A stretch of 37,518 bases of DNA, taken from Dokdonella_A sp039926425. Lineage in GTDB: Bacteria; Pseudomonadota; Gammaproteobacteria; Xanthomonadales; Rhodanobacteraceae. The notes under the pieces were generated by a model. The model was not told the DNA's origin, did no database searches, and saw only the letters and a program-made list of their open reading frames with translations. The DNA lies in assembly GCF_039926425.1 (NCBI RefSeq), contig NZ_JBDSWZ010000276.1, forward strand, positions 1 to 37,518. Reading direction: 5' to 3'. How positions within the stretch are numbered: position 1 is the stretch's first letter; every line of letters begins with the position of its first letter. Below are positions 15,820 through 24,089 of this stretch, in pieces. The translations under genes were made by a program, and so were the position numbers.

Positions 15820-16374
15820 TCAACGCCCCTGAAGTTGGCCGGCGAATCCTTCGAGAAATGTCCGCAATGCGCTCCTCACTGCGTCGTCGATCATGTTTCC
15901 CTCGGCGTCAAACGCCTTGTCAGCGCCAGACACCATGAGCCTGCCACCGGACCATATCCTCGCACCCAACTTGTGCAGTATCGGGATCCACGCATTCTGC
16001 GCCAACGCCGTGCCGAATCCGCCGGTTGTTGCGCCAACGAGGGCGACCGGTTTGCCTGCAAAGACGCGTTGAATATCGGACGTGGGGCGAGTGAGCCAGT
16101 CGATTGCATTCTTTGCGACCCCGGGAATGCTGTTGTTGTATTCGGGTGTCGCAATCAGCAATCCATCCGCCGCAGCGATCGCGTCCTTCAACGCGGCGAC
16201 GGCGAGAGGAATGCCGGTCGCCGCTTCGTCGTCGCCGTTGTACAGCGGAATGGGCTGGATCGAGTGGATGTCCAACCGGCCGCCGGCCGGCATCATTGCA
16301 GCGGCAGCGCGTAGCAACGCCGAGTTGTACGACTCGCGACGCAAACTGCCGGAAATTCCAACGATGATTGTCAT
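15820..16374 (-). CDS. NADPH-dependent FMN reductase / flavodoxin-fold oxidoreductase
   Basis: 184 residues. The flavodoxin-like fold is shown by the phosphate-binding loop IVGISGSLRRESYNSAL at the N-terminus and the flavin-contact motif TPEYNNSIPGVAKNAIDW (about 82-99), both signatures of the ChrR/YieF-ArsH-type FMN reductases that reduce quinones, chromate or azo compounds with NAD(P)H. The ATG at 16374 overlaps the stop of the hydrolase gene upstream (ATGA). The gene is last in its minus-strand run. A defence role against quinone or electrophile stress is inferred from family and neighbours. Confidence 0.92.
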   Translation of the reverse strand: MTIIVGISGSLRRESYNSALLRAAAAMMPAGGRLDIHSIQPIPLYNGDDEAATGIPLAVAALKDAIAAADGLLIATPEYNNSIPGVAKNAIDWLTRPTSDIQRVFAGKPVALVGATTGGFGTALAQNAWIPILHKLGARIWSGGRLMVSGADKAFDAEGNMIDDAVRSALRTFLEGFAGQLQGR

Positions 16375-17270
16375 GGTCGGCGTTCCTCGCTCGCGCTTGG
16401 CGCGAAGCGCCGCACAAATTTCATAGCCGTGTCGGCGACCTCGCGCCAGCCGCTGTCGATGGTCAGCGCATGTCCCCGGCCCGGCATTTCGAGAATTTCG
16501 CTGATGCCGGCATTCGCATTCTGGAGTTTGAACGATGCGTGCGCAACGGCCCACGGAACGGTATGGTCTTTTTCTCCGGAGAGGATCAGCAGCGGCCCAC
16601 GTGCCGGATTTGCGGTGTCAACCGTCGCTTCCGTCCACGGATTGAAATTGGCGACGGCCGCCTGAAACAGCGGCTCGCCGGCGGCTGGGACCGCGAAGCG
16701 CGCATAGAGCGTACGGGCCTCCTCTTCACCGACGGCGTTGGCGAACGCGTAGCGAAACTGCTCGTAGGTCAAGGGCACCGCCCGGTTGCGATTGGCAGGA
16801 TTGCCGAGCACCGGCCATGCCGATTTCAGCGCCGAGAATGGAAGCGGGAGGACGCCCTGGAATGGCGCGGGATCAATTGCCACGGTGACCGCAGCCAGTC
16901 CTCGTCCTGCAAGGATTTGCGCCAGGAGTCCACCAAACGAATGGCCGATCAGAACCGGCTTGCGCGTCAGCCCATTGACGATCTGCGCGAAATGGTCGGC
17001 CACCTGGCCAATTGATTTGTGTGCGAATACATCCGGATGGGCATTCGCTTCTTCGACTGTGTCCGGATCGTCGGGCCAGCCTGGTGCGAGGACCGTGTAT
17101 CCGGCCGCCTCGAACATCACGGCCCAACGGTCCCAACTGCTCGACAACAGCCACAGCCCATGCAGGAACACGACAGGTTGGCGGCCGTTCGCATTGGCAG
17201 CTGCAACCTGCAGTGCATCGTGTTCGGTCATTCTCATAGTCACGTCATTGCCTGTTGCGGGCGTCGACAT
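16371..17270 (-). CDS. Alpha/beta-fold hydrolase
   Basis: 299 residues. The catalytic triad is S111 in the nucleophile elbow IGHSFGG, D235 in SGEKDHTVP and H267 in GRGHALT; the oxyanion-hole segment is VVFLHGLW (33-40). It resembles the lysophospholipase/haloperoxidase-like hydrolases often found near quinone reductases. Substrate unknown. The GTG/ATG options nearby are several; ATG 17270 has GGAGAG eight bases upstream, so it is preferred over internal methionines at residues 12 and 14. It is coupled to the FMN reductase by an ATGA overlap. Confidence 0.9.
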   Translation of the reverse strand: MSTPATGNDVTMRMTEHDALQVAAANANGRQPVVFLHGLWLLSSSWDRWAVMFEAAGYTVLAPGWPDDPDTVEEANAHPDVFAHKSIGQVADHFAQIVNGLTRKPVLIGHSFGGLLAQILAGRGLAAVTVAIDPAPFQGVLPLPFSALKSAWPVLGNPANRNRAVPLTYEQFRYAFANAVGEEEARTLYARFAVPAAGEPLFQAAVANFNPWTEATVDTANPARGPLLILSGEKDHTVPWAVAHASFKLQNANAGISEILEMPGRGHALTIDSGWREVADTAMKFVRRFAPSASEERRP

Positions 17271-17394
17271 TGTTCAGGCTCTCCAATGGATTCAGCGTTG
17301 ACCTTCAAAATTTCAGCGCACGCATCACGGGTAGCCGATGCGGGGTGTCGCTCGCTCTGTCAAGAACGTTCAGTTCCTTTGCGTGCGCCATGTT

Positions 17395-17994
17395 TCAGCC
17401 ATGCAACTTCATCGCCGTCTGGGCAACCACGCGTCCCAGATAGCGCGCGCCTGCCAATTCGTTTTCGGTCGGCTGGCGCGCGCCATCGCTACCGGCGATC
17501 GTGGATGCGCCATACGGCGAGCCGCCGGTGACATCATCCAGGATCGTTTGACCGGCGAATCCGTAGTTGAGTCCAACGATCACCATGCCGAAGTGCAGCA
17601 GGTTGGTGATGATCGAGAACAGCGTGGTTTCCTGCCCGCCATGCTGGGTCGCGCTGGAGGTGAAAGCCGCCCCAACTTTGCCGTTGAGCGCTCCTTGCGC
17701 CCACAGCCCACCAGCGCGGTCGAGAAAGGTCGCCATCTGCGAACTCATGCGTCCGAAACGGGTGCCGGTGCCGACGATGATCGCGTCGTAGTCGCGCAAA
17801 TCATCGATCGTCGCCGCAGGCGCCGCCTGATCAATCTTGAAGTGCGACGCGCGCGCAACGGATTCAGGAACCAGTTCGGGCACGCGCTTGACGTCAACGT
17901 GAGCTCCGGTAGCGAGTGCACCTTCTGCGATGGCGTTGGCCATGATTTCGGTATGACCATATGCGGAGTAGTAAAGAACGAGAATGCGAGTCAT
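17395..17994 (-). CDS. wrbA: NAD(P)H:quinone oxidoreductase WrbA
   Basis: 199 residues, full family length. Flavodoxin-like FMN-binding loop LYYSAYGHTEIMANAIAEG (7-25), the GTGTRFGRMSSQMATFLD block (75-92) and SPYGASTIAG (about 158-167) are WrbA signatures. It performs two-electron reduction of quinones, avoiding semiquinones. It lies 124 bases upstream of the hydrolase gene and 60 bases downstream of the isochorismatase-like gene on the same strand, so it is probably in the same transcription unit or a set of tandem units. Confidence 0.95.
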   Translation of the reverse strand: MTRILVLYYSAYGHTEIMANAIAEGALATGAHVDVKRVPELVPESVARASHFKIDQAAPAATIDDLRDYDAIIVGTGTRFGRMSSQMATFLDRAGGLWAQGALNGKVGAAFTSSATQHGGQETTLFSIITNLLHFGMVIVGLNYGFAGQTILDDVTGGSPYGASTIAGSDGARQPTENELAGARYLGRVVAQTAMKLHG

Positions 17995-18054
17995 GGCACG
18001 GTTTCCGTTGAGTGGAAGGTCTCGGGCGCAAAGCAGTTTCGGAGCGGGCCGCTT

Positions 18055-18666
18055 TCAATGACCCTCGACCGCGAACAGGATTTCCGCAAAGCCGGGCACA
18101 GTCGCCTTGCGATTCCAATCACGCTGCAATTCGCAAATCAACGAGACCCACGAAATGGGTTGCCCGCCGGCCTGCTGGACACGCGCAAGTCCGGCCCGAT
18201 GCGCTTCGAGCGATGTGCCGCCGACCGCGTCGACCACCGGATACACGTCAAAGCCTTCACGGAGTGCGTCGAGTGCCGGAAACGCCAGACACACTTCGGT
18301 CCAGAGCGCGGCGATGATCAGTTTCTTGCGACCAGTCGCCTTGACCGCCATGACGAAGTCGGCGTCGTCCCATGCATTGATCGACGTGCGATCAATGGTT
18401 GGCACATCACCGAGAACATCGTGCAGCTGATGAATCGTTGGTTGGTTGATGCCCGTGTCAACGTTCACCGTGGAGACCACGATCGGAACGTCATAGAGTT
18501 TGGCGATTTTCGCCAGCGCCACCACGTTGGCGACCAAGGTGCGTTTGTCCATGCTGGCGACAGAACTCACCTGTGTTGGCTGAAAGTCGATGATCAACAC
18601 GGCGCAGTTGTGCGGTGTCAGCAATGCATCTTTAACGGGGTCGCGGATAGGTACTGCGGAAGTCAT
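18055..18666 (-). CDS. Isochorismatase-like cysteine hydrolase (YcaC type)
   Basis: 203 residues. The cysteine-hydrolase triad can be placed at D27 (VLIIDFQ), K114 or K115 (GRKKLIIA) and C126 (LWTEVCL). The cis-peptide region before TEVCL fits the family. TPHNCAVLIIDFQPTQ and the C-terminal WVSLICELQRDW match YcaC-like hydrolases of unknown substrate better than true isochorismatases. The ATG at 18666 has AGAGGA eight bases upstream; an in-frame ATG 24 bases upstream is less likely. It is the first gene of the minus-strand redox run. Confidence 0.9.
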   Translation of the reverse strand: MTSAVPIRDPVKDALLTPHNCAVLIIDFQPTQVSSVASMDKRTLVANVVALAKIAKLYDVPIVVSTVNVDTGINQPTIHQLHDVLGDVPTIDRTSINAWDDADFVMAVKATGRKKLIIAALWTEVCLAFPALDALREGFDVYPVVDAVGGTSLEAHRAGLARVQQAGGQPISWVSLICELQRDWNRKATVPGFAEILFAVEGH

Positions 18667-19006
18667 GATCTTGTCCTCTTTCGTGGGCAATCGCAGGCGT
18701 AGCAGCGACGCGAAAAAAAAAGTGTGCGCCGAGAGGGCGCCGTCGCGCCGAACTGGCGTTCAAAAGCCACGCCGGCCCGTGCCGCAAGAATGATCAGGGC
18801 TATGCCAGTTTTTCGATTGCACGTTTCGACGACAATTTGTCGTAAATATGCGCCGACCGCTCCATCGGAGGGCGGGGAGTGCGGGGAGTGCGGTGCGACC
18901 AGGTGTCCGGCTGGCTATCCGCGGACGGCTGGCGACGAACCGGTTGTTGGCCTGGGAGAGGCTATTTGCAATGGTGGCTGTAGGGCGCGTTGAAAAACGG
19001 TGTTAC
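18667..19006. other. 340-base intergenic region with candidate operator
   Basis: No convincing gene is seen between the isochorismatase-like and DUF5996 genes. It holds an A-run (18712-18720), the 15-bp palindrome at 18829-18843 and a short GGGGAGTGCGGGGAGTGCGG direct repeat near 18874. Short open frames here lack ribosome binding sites and family-like sequence. Confidence 0.5.
18829..18843. promoter_or_regulatory. Perfect inverted repeat, candidate operator
   Basis: ACGACAA, one central T and TTGTCGT make a perfect 15-bp dyad in AT-richer sequence, 163 bases upstream of the isochorismatase-like gene. It has the shape of a TetR-, MarR- or HxlR-type binding site. No such regulator gene is in the window. 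Confidence 0.4.
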
Positions 19007-19939
19007 TCACGGCCACTCTTGAGCAATTCGTTCGAGCGCGACGCGATCCCACAGCCCAAGCTCGGCGGCTGCTTCGTAGGTTGATTGCAGGAATTGGAGC
19101 AGCGTTGAATCGGGGTCGGCCGCGCTGCGAATGGCAGAATACGGCAGCACGAATTCGTGCATCTGCGCGTTGTAGGCAGCAGCTGCAGGACGGACTGGAT
19201 ACGACGCATAGCCCGGCGGTTCCGGATATGCATAGGCATAGAACGCAGGCTCTTCGACGGGGCCACCGCCCGGCCAGAAGCCGCAGCTGCTGCACTCGTG
19301 CGAATACGCTTCAACCATCACGTCGTCGGGACAGTGCGGCACGCCGCCCGGGTGGCGTGGCGCACGACGCCCGGAAAAGCGCGTCGTGGCCAGGTCGAAA
19401 CTGCCCCAGAAAAAATGCGCCGGGCTTTGCTTGCCGACGAAGCGACCACGAAAGCGCTGCATCACGCGCTCGGTCTGCAGCAGAATCCGCCACCAGCGCT
19501 GCACGGCATCCGGATCATAGGATGCGTGCTTGCGATCCCTGGCGAACGGGATGACGGTCGCAAGCTCGACAGGCACCGGCCTTATTCCAGGCGCGATGCC
19601 GAGTTCAAGCAACGCTGCAAGATAACGCGCGAAGAAATCGGCGACCGAACACGGCTCCAGCGCGACGCCGCGCGTCGCGCCATCGCTGACCTGTATCAAC
19701 AAGCGATGCTCGAGAAAATCGAACTCGACCGAAAAGCTGCCGTTGGCGCACGGCATTGCCGAGGTCGTCAGTCCGCGTGGCGTCACATAAAGCGCGATCT
19801 GCCACCAATGGTTCTGCATCGGCGCGAACGCGAGTCGCGTCTTGCCCACGATCTGCGTCCAAAGCTGCAAGGTTTCGCAGGTGTCCCGCCACTCGTCCAA
19901 TGGCAGCGCAGGCCAGCGATCGCGTTGTGTCTCGGTCAT
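19007..19939 (-). CDS. DUF5996 family protein
   Basis: 310 residues, cytoplasmic, no signal or membrane segment. Recognised by WPALPLDEWRDTCETLQLWTQ at the N-terminus, the NHWWQIALYVTPRGLTT block, FDFLEHRL, SPAHFFWGSFDLATTRFSGR in the middle and SHECSSCGFWPGG. Function is unknown for the family. ATG 19939 starts at the family N-terminus (MTETQRDRWPALP). It is divergent from phoH, with 191 bases between, and is probably a single-gene unit. Confidence 0.88.
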   Translation of the reverse strand: MTETQRDRWPALPLDEWRDTCETLQLWTQIVGKTRLAFAPMQNHWWQIALYVTPRGLTTSAMPCANGSFSVEFDFLEHRLLIQVSDGATRGVALEPCSVADFFARYLAALLELGIAPGIRPVPVELATVIPFARDRKHASYDPDAVQRWWRILLQTERVMQRFRGRFVGKQSPAHFFWGSFDLATTRFSGRRAPRHPGGVPHCPDDVMVEAYSHECSSCGFWPGGGPVEEPAFYAYAYPEPPGYASYPVRPAAAAYNAQMHEFVLPYSAIRSAADPDSTLLQFLQSTYEAAAELGLWDRVALERIAQEWP

Positions 19940-20130
19940 GACAGTTGCTCGCCCCGCCCTAGCGACGCGGCTCCCGGAACGTCACTTCGCGCATGTCTGA
20001 CCATTGCGTAAATCTATGCCCTCCGAAGTTGCGGATCAATCAGCGACGCCAAACTGAACCTGCCGACACAGGCGCCGATGCGGCGCGGATCCCGCGACTG
20101 GCAGGTGCGCCTCGCGCGCGCTAACCTCCT

Positions 20131-21138
20131 ATGCCTATGACCGAACCCACTTATCACGATTTCGCGCTCGATCCCGCTGACGGGATGCGCCTCGCCAACC
20201 TCGCTGGCCCGTTCGACGAGCACCTTCGGCAGATCGAGTTAAGGCTCGGCGTCGAAATTGCCAATCGCGGCAACATCTTTCGCGTCACTGGCGCGCCGCA
20301 TGCGGTCAAAGCGGGCGAGCGCGTGCTGCGTGATCTTTACGCGTCGACAGAAACCGAAACGCTGACTCCGCCGCAGATCCATTTGCATCTGTCGGAATCG
20401 GGTGTCGATGCACTCGACGCGCGCGCCGCCGAGTCATCGCAGGAGGTCGCCGTGCAGGTGAAGCGCGGGCTGATCCGTGGACGGGGCGCGAACCAGACAC
20501 GCTACCTGCACGCGATCGCGACGCACGACATCAATTTCGGCATCGGCCCGGCCGGAACCGGCAAGACATACCTTGCGGTCGCCATGGCGGTCGATGCGCT
20601 CAACGACAATCGTGTGCAGCGGCTCATCCTCGTGCGGCCCGCGGTCGAAGCGGGGGAGAAGCTCGGCTTCCTGCCGGGCGATCTCAGCCAGAAAGTGGAT
20701 CCGTACCTGCGCCCGCTGTACGACGCGCTGTATGAAATGCTCGGCGTCGACAAAGTGCTGAAGCTGATCGAGCGAAACGTCATCGAAATCGCCCCGCTCG
20801 CCTACATGCGCGGTCGCACGCTCAACGATGCGTTCGTGATCCTCGATGAAGCACAGAACACCACGATCGAGCAGATGAAGATGTTCCTCACACGCATCGG
20901 CTTCGGGTCGGTCGCGGTGGTCACCGGCGACATGACGCAGACGGATTTGCCGAAACACGTAAAGTCCGGTTTGCGCGACGCAGTCGAGGTGCTGCACGAC
21001 GTCGAGGGCACGAGTTTCACGTTCTTCACTGCAAAGGACGTCGTTCGGCATCCTCTCGTGCAGCGGATCGTGCGCGCCTACGAGCAACGCGAACTCGAAC
21101 GTTCAGCTGCTGCTCCGGCCAACGGGCATGACGGCTGA
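20131..21138 (+). CDS. ybeZ: PhoH-family ATPase YbeZ
   Basis: 335 residues. Walker A is GPAGTGKT (139-146) and Walker B VILDEAQN (236-243). An N-terminal KH-like RNA-binding part (about 25-75) precedes the ATPase, as in YbeZ. It works with YbeY in 16S rRNA processing and ribosome quality control in other bacteria. ATG 20131 is followed by a second ATG at 20137. Neither has a Shine-Dalgarno sequence: the bases before are CTAACCTCCT. A TAACCT box only three bases before the ATG could be a -10 element of a leaderless transcript. YbeY overlaps its 3' end by 11 bases. Confidence 0.95.
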   Translation: MPMTEPTYHDFALDPADGMRLANLAGPFDEHLRQIELRLGVEIANRGNIFRVTGAPHAVKAGERVLRDLYASTETETLTPPQIHLHLSESGVDALDARAAESSQEVAVQVKRGLIRGRGANQTRYLHAIATHDINFGIGPAGTGKTYLAVAMAVDALNDNRVQRLILVRPAVEAGEKLGFLPGDLSQKVDPYLRPLYDALYEMLGVDKVLKLIERNVIEIAPLAYMRGRTLNDAFVILDEAQNTTIEQMKMFLTRIGFGSVAVVTGDMTQTDLPKHVKSGLRDAVEVLHDVEGTSFTFFTAKDVVRHPLVQRIVRAYEQRELERSAAAPANGHDG

Positions 21139-21643
21139 ATCCCGCCGTCGACCGAAAGCCGCCGCGACGCCGGAGGCAACCCGGATCTGCCTGTGGTTTA
21201 AGAATGAAGCTGGCCGCGCCGGGGTGCCGATGCTGAAATCGTTTCAACGCTGGATCGATGCGATTCCCGAGTTGCGCAATCGCGGACGCTGGACCGAGCT
21301 CAATATCCTCATCGTCGGGACGACCGCCGGCCGTCGCTACAACCGCGATTTTCGCAACCGCGACTACGCGACCAACGTGCTCAGCTTCCCGTACGAACCC
21401 GCGCCGGGCGAGCATGCGGGTCTGCTCGGCGACATCGTCATCTGTGCGCCGGTGGTGCAGAGCGAAGCCCGCAAGGCACGCAAGGATCCACGCGATCATT
21501 TTGCCCACCTGACAGTCCACGGCGTGCTGCACCTGCTCGGCTACGACCACGAATCCGACCGCGATTCGAAGACGATGGAAACGCTGGAACAGTCGATCCT
21601 CGCCACGCTCGGCATCGACGACCCCTACTCCATCGACGACTGA
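21128..21643 (+). CDS. ybeY: Endoribonuclease YbeY
   Basis: Zinc metallo-endoribonuclease for 16S rRNA 3'-end maturation, 171 residues. The zinc motif is H131, H135 and H141 in HGVLHLLGYDH. NRDFRNRDYATNVLSFPYE (72-90) and GDIVIC (101-106) are also family-typical. It starts inside the end of ybeZ (11-base overlap), consistent with coupled synthesis of the two partners. The N-terminal 15 residues (RRRPKAAATPEA) are basic and not conserved; a later start is possible but none has a better context. Confidence 0.95.
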   Translation: MTAESRRRPKAAATPEATRICLWFKNEAGRAGVPMLKSFQRWIDAIPELRNRGRWTELNILIVGTTAGRRYNRDFRNRDYATNVLSFPYEPAPGEHAGLLGDIVICAPVVQSEARKARKDPRDHFAHLTVHGVLHLLGYDHESDRDSKTMETLEQSILATLGIDDPYSIDD

Positions 21644-21952
21644 CCGTCGCCTGCCGAGCGACGGGAAGCCCGCTGTGATGCGCCTGTCAGAGCAATCCGA
21701 GAGGGGTTGCAGAGGAGTTTCAGCTTTCTGGTTTCAGCGACGCCTCCAGAACAACGGTCGCCGAACGCGACGGCAATCCCGATTTCATCCACCGGTCGAT
21801 CTCGTCTCGGTGCGCGTCGTGTTTCAGGCTTTCGACTGGTTCTCGAACCGGTCCGCCCGCTCCCGTTCGCCGCGTCTCCTCCACCGCAATTCACCCGCAA
21901 AGCACCTTTGCTACACTGCCGCACCGCCCGACCGGGCATGCGCACAGTGGAA
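21644..21952 (+). other. 309-base gap between ybeY and corC with hairpin and promoter
   Basis: Directly after the ybeY stop, CCGTCGC and GCGACGG (21644-21650, 21658-21664) form a 7-bp stem without a T-run, possibly a weak terminator. The rest has no supported gene; the corC frame stays open through it but lacks family-like sequence. A sigma-70-like promoter sits at its end. Confidence 0.5.
21890..21917 (+). promoter_or_regulatory. Candidate sigma-70 promoter of corC
   Basis: TTCACC (21890-21895), a 16-base spacer and TACACT (21912-21917) precede the corC start by 35 bases (or 20 bases if ATG 21938 is used). With the hairpin after ybeY this suggests corC and the genes after it form a separate transcription unit. 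Confidence 0.45.
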
Positions 21953-22795
21953 ATGAGCGAGGATCCCCCCAGTAACGCTCCGTCGCGATCTTGGTTCGAG
22001 CGCATCAGCCAGGCGCTTTCCGGTGAACCGCAGAGTCGCGAAGAGCTGATCGAAGAGCTCCGTCACGCGCAAGCCAACGGCCTGATGTCCAACGACACGC
22101 TGTCGATGGTCGAGGGGGCGATCCAGGTCGCCGACCTCACCGTTTCCGACGTGATGGTGCCGCGCGCGCAGATGGTGTCGCTGCCGATCGATGCAGCATT
22201 GCCGCAGATTCTCAAGGACGTCCTCGAGTCAGGCCACTCGCGCTTCCCGGTGCACGCCGGCGACAAGGACGAGATCCTCGGCATCCTGTTGGCCAAGGAC
22301 CTGCTGCGCTGCTACACCGAGGACACCAGCGCCGACATCCGCAGCCTGCTCCGGCCGGTGACGATGATTCCGGAATCGAAGCGGCTCAACATCCTGCTGA
22401 AGGAGTTCCGTCTCTCGCGCAACCACATGGCGATCGTGGTCGACGAATACGGTGGAGTCGCCGGACTCGTCACCATCGAGGACGTGCTGGAACAGATCGT
22501 CGGCGACATCGACGACGAGCACGACGACGACGACGACGAGCAGACGATGATCCAGGGCAGCGCCAACGGCGATTTCCTGGTCAACGCCCTCACTCCGATT
22601 GCCGAATTCAACGAGCGGTTCGACAGTTCGTTCAGCGACGAGGAGTTCGACACGGTCGGCGGCATGGTCACCAGCGAGATGGGTTACCTGCCGCAAGTCG
22701 GTAACGAAGCCGCGTTCGGCGGATTCCATTTCCAGGTGACCCGCGCCGATGACCGCCGCGTGCTGCAGTTTGCGGTGCGGGTGCATGACGCCTGA
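21953..22795 (+). CDS. corC: CorC/YbeX-type CBS-domain protein
   Basis: 280 residues, cytoplasmic. N-terminal WFERISQALSGEPQSREELIEEL, two CBS domains (about 65-185: VMVPRAQMVSLP, HSRFPVHAG, HMAIVVDEYGGVAGLVTIEDVLEQIVGDI) and a C-terminal transporter-associated CorC_HlyC domain (about 205-280). Known to be linked to magnesium/cobalt efflux and ribosome metabolism. Between CBS and C-terminal domains lies an acidic stretch, DIDDEHDDDDDEQ. ATG 21953 gives the family start MSED; ATG 21938 is an alternative. It overlaps the next gene by 11 bases. A corA gene lies three genes downstream. Confidence 0.94.
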   Translation: MSEDPPSNAPSRSWFERISQALSGEPQSREELIEELRHAQANGLMSNDTLSMVEGAIQVADLTVSDVMVPRAQMVSLPIDAALPQILKDVLESGHSRFPVHAGDKDEILGILLAKDLLRCYTEDTSADIRSLLRPVTMIPESKRLNILLKEFRLSRNHMAIVVDEYGGVAGLVTIEDVLEQIVGDIDDEHDDDDDEQTMIQGSANGDFLVNALTPIAEFNERFDSSFSDEEFDTVGGMVTSEMGYLPQVGNEAAFGGFHFQVTRADDRRVLQFAVRVHDA

Positions 22796-24089
22796 GTGCC
22801 GGGAATCGGAGAGGCCGCGCTTTCCCCGTGTCGGCCGCCTGCTGCAAAGGCTCGCGACGAGCCTCTTCGGATGCATCGCGAGCATCACCACGGTGTCGGC
22901 ACAGTTGCCCGATCCCTCGCCGCTCACCAACCCGGATTCCCAGCCGGAAATCAGCCTTCTGACCATCGGGCCCGGCGACATCTTCTTCGAGCGCTTCGGG
23001 CACAACGCGATCGTGGTGCGCGATCCGGCGGGAGGCGATGCGCTGCTCTACAACTACGGCATCTTCGATTTGAGCCAGCAGGATTTCCTGCTCAACTTCG
23101 CGCGCGGCCGCATGCGCTATCTCATGGCGGTTGATGACTTCGACGACGATGTGCAGATGTATCGCGACGAGGGTCGGCAGATCACCGAGCAGCGCCTGAA
23201 CCTGTTGCCGATGCAAGCGCGCGCGCTGGTTGAATTCCTCGAGTGGAATGCGCGCCCGGAAAATGCGCAGTACCGCTACGACTACTTCGAAGCGAACTGC
23301 TCGACGCGGGTGCGCGATGCGCTGGACAAGGCGCTCGGTGGCGCCCTGCACGCACAGAGCGAAGGACGCTCGCGTGGCTACACGTATCGCCTCGACGCAT
23401 TGCGCCTGATGGCGCCGGCGCCGCTGCTGATGCTCGGCATCGACCTCGGCCTCGGACCCTACGCCGACCAGCGCATCGATTACTGGCAGGAAAGCTTCGT
23501 GCCGGAAACGCTGAGCACGCTGTTGCCGCTGATCACGATGAAAGACGCGGATGGCAAGGACATGCCGCTCGTTCGCCCGACCGTCACCATCGCCGTCGGA
23601 CAGGTGGAGGAACCGCCCGCGCTGCCGCCCGACCTGCGCTGGGAATTTCTCGCGCTTGGTCTCGCGGTCGGCGTCGCGATCGTGCTGCTCGGCCGGTCAC
23701 AGCGAGTGGCCGCACGCATTCCGCTGGCCGTGTTCGCCACGCTGTTCGAACTGTTTTGCGGACTCGGCGGATGCGTCCTGCTGTTCCTGTGGCTGGCGAC
23801 CGACCACAAGGCGGCATGGCGCAACGAAAACCTGCTGCTGCTCAGCCCGCTCTGCCTGCTGCTGATTCCGGCGTGGATCGGCGCGTTTCGGGCAAACGCA
23901 CGTGCGCGCAATGCGACAAGCTGGATCGCGTGGTCCGTCGCAGTGATTGCCGGCATCGCCCTGTTCTCGAAAATCCTGCCATGGTTCGTGCAGTCCAACG
24001 TGCAGTGGATCGTGCTGTTCCTGCCAATCCATGTCGCGCTAGCGATGGGGCTTCAGGCGCGTCCGCGCGTTCCGATTCGAGCGCGATGA
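22785..24089 (+). CDS. DUF4105 (Lnb N-terminal periplasmic domain) membrane protein
   Basis: 434 residues. A hydrophobic N-terminal segment (about 20-40) exports a DUF4105 domain (about 50-230), marked by ISLLTIGPGDIFFERFGHNAIVVRD, LYNYGIFDL, DYFEANCSTRVRDAL; the H and C of FGHNA and NCSTR look like a papain-like cysteine-peptidase pair. Four to five membrane helices fill the C-terminal third (about 285-425). Function unknown. ATG 22785 overlaps corC by 11 bases and the gene's stop overlaps the next start (ATGA). It takes the position where lnt often follows corC. Confidence 0.85.
   Translation: MTPECRESERPRFPRVGRLLQRLATSLFGCIASITTVSAQLPDPSPLTNPDSQPEISLLTIGPGDIFFERFGHNAIVVRDPAGGDALLYNYGIFDLSQQDFLLNFARGRMRYLMAVDDFDDDVQMYRDEGRQITEQRLNLLPMQARALVEFLEWNARPENAQYRYDYFEANCSTRVRDALDKALGGALHAQSEGRSRGYTYRLDALRLMAPAPLLMLGIDLGLGPYADQRIDYWQESFVPETLSTLLPLITMKDADGKDMPLVRPTVTIAVGQVEEPPALPPDLRWEFLALGLAVGVAIVLLGRSQRVAARIPLAVFATLFELFCGLGGCVLLFLWLATDHKAAWRNENLLLLSPLCLLLIPAWIGAFRANARARNATSWIAWSVAVIAGIALFSKILPWFVQSNVQWIVLFLPIHVALAMGLQARPRVPIRAR

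Noticed and set aside
17338..18702. 454-codon plus-strand open frame over wrbA and the isochorismatase-like gene
   Set aside because: Antisense to two recognisable families; no domain seen.
18724..18993. Short open frames in the gap before the DUF5996 gene
   Set aside because: No ribosome binding site, no recognisable sequence, and codon use typical of random high-GC frames.
22509..22541. GAC/GAG-rich short repeat within corC, at first sight a microsatellite or array
   Set aside because: It is in frame and encodes an acidic linker between domains; there are no spacers, so it is not CRISPR.
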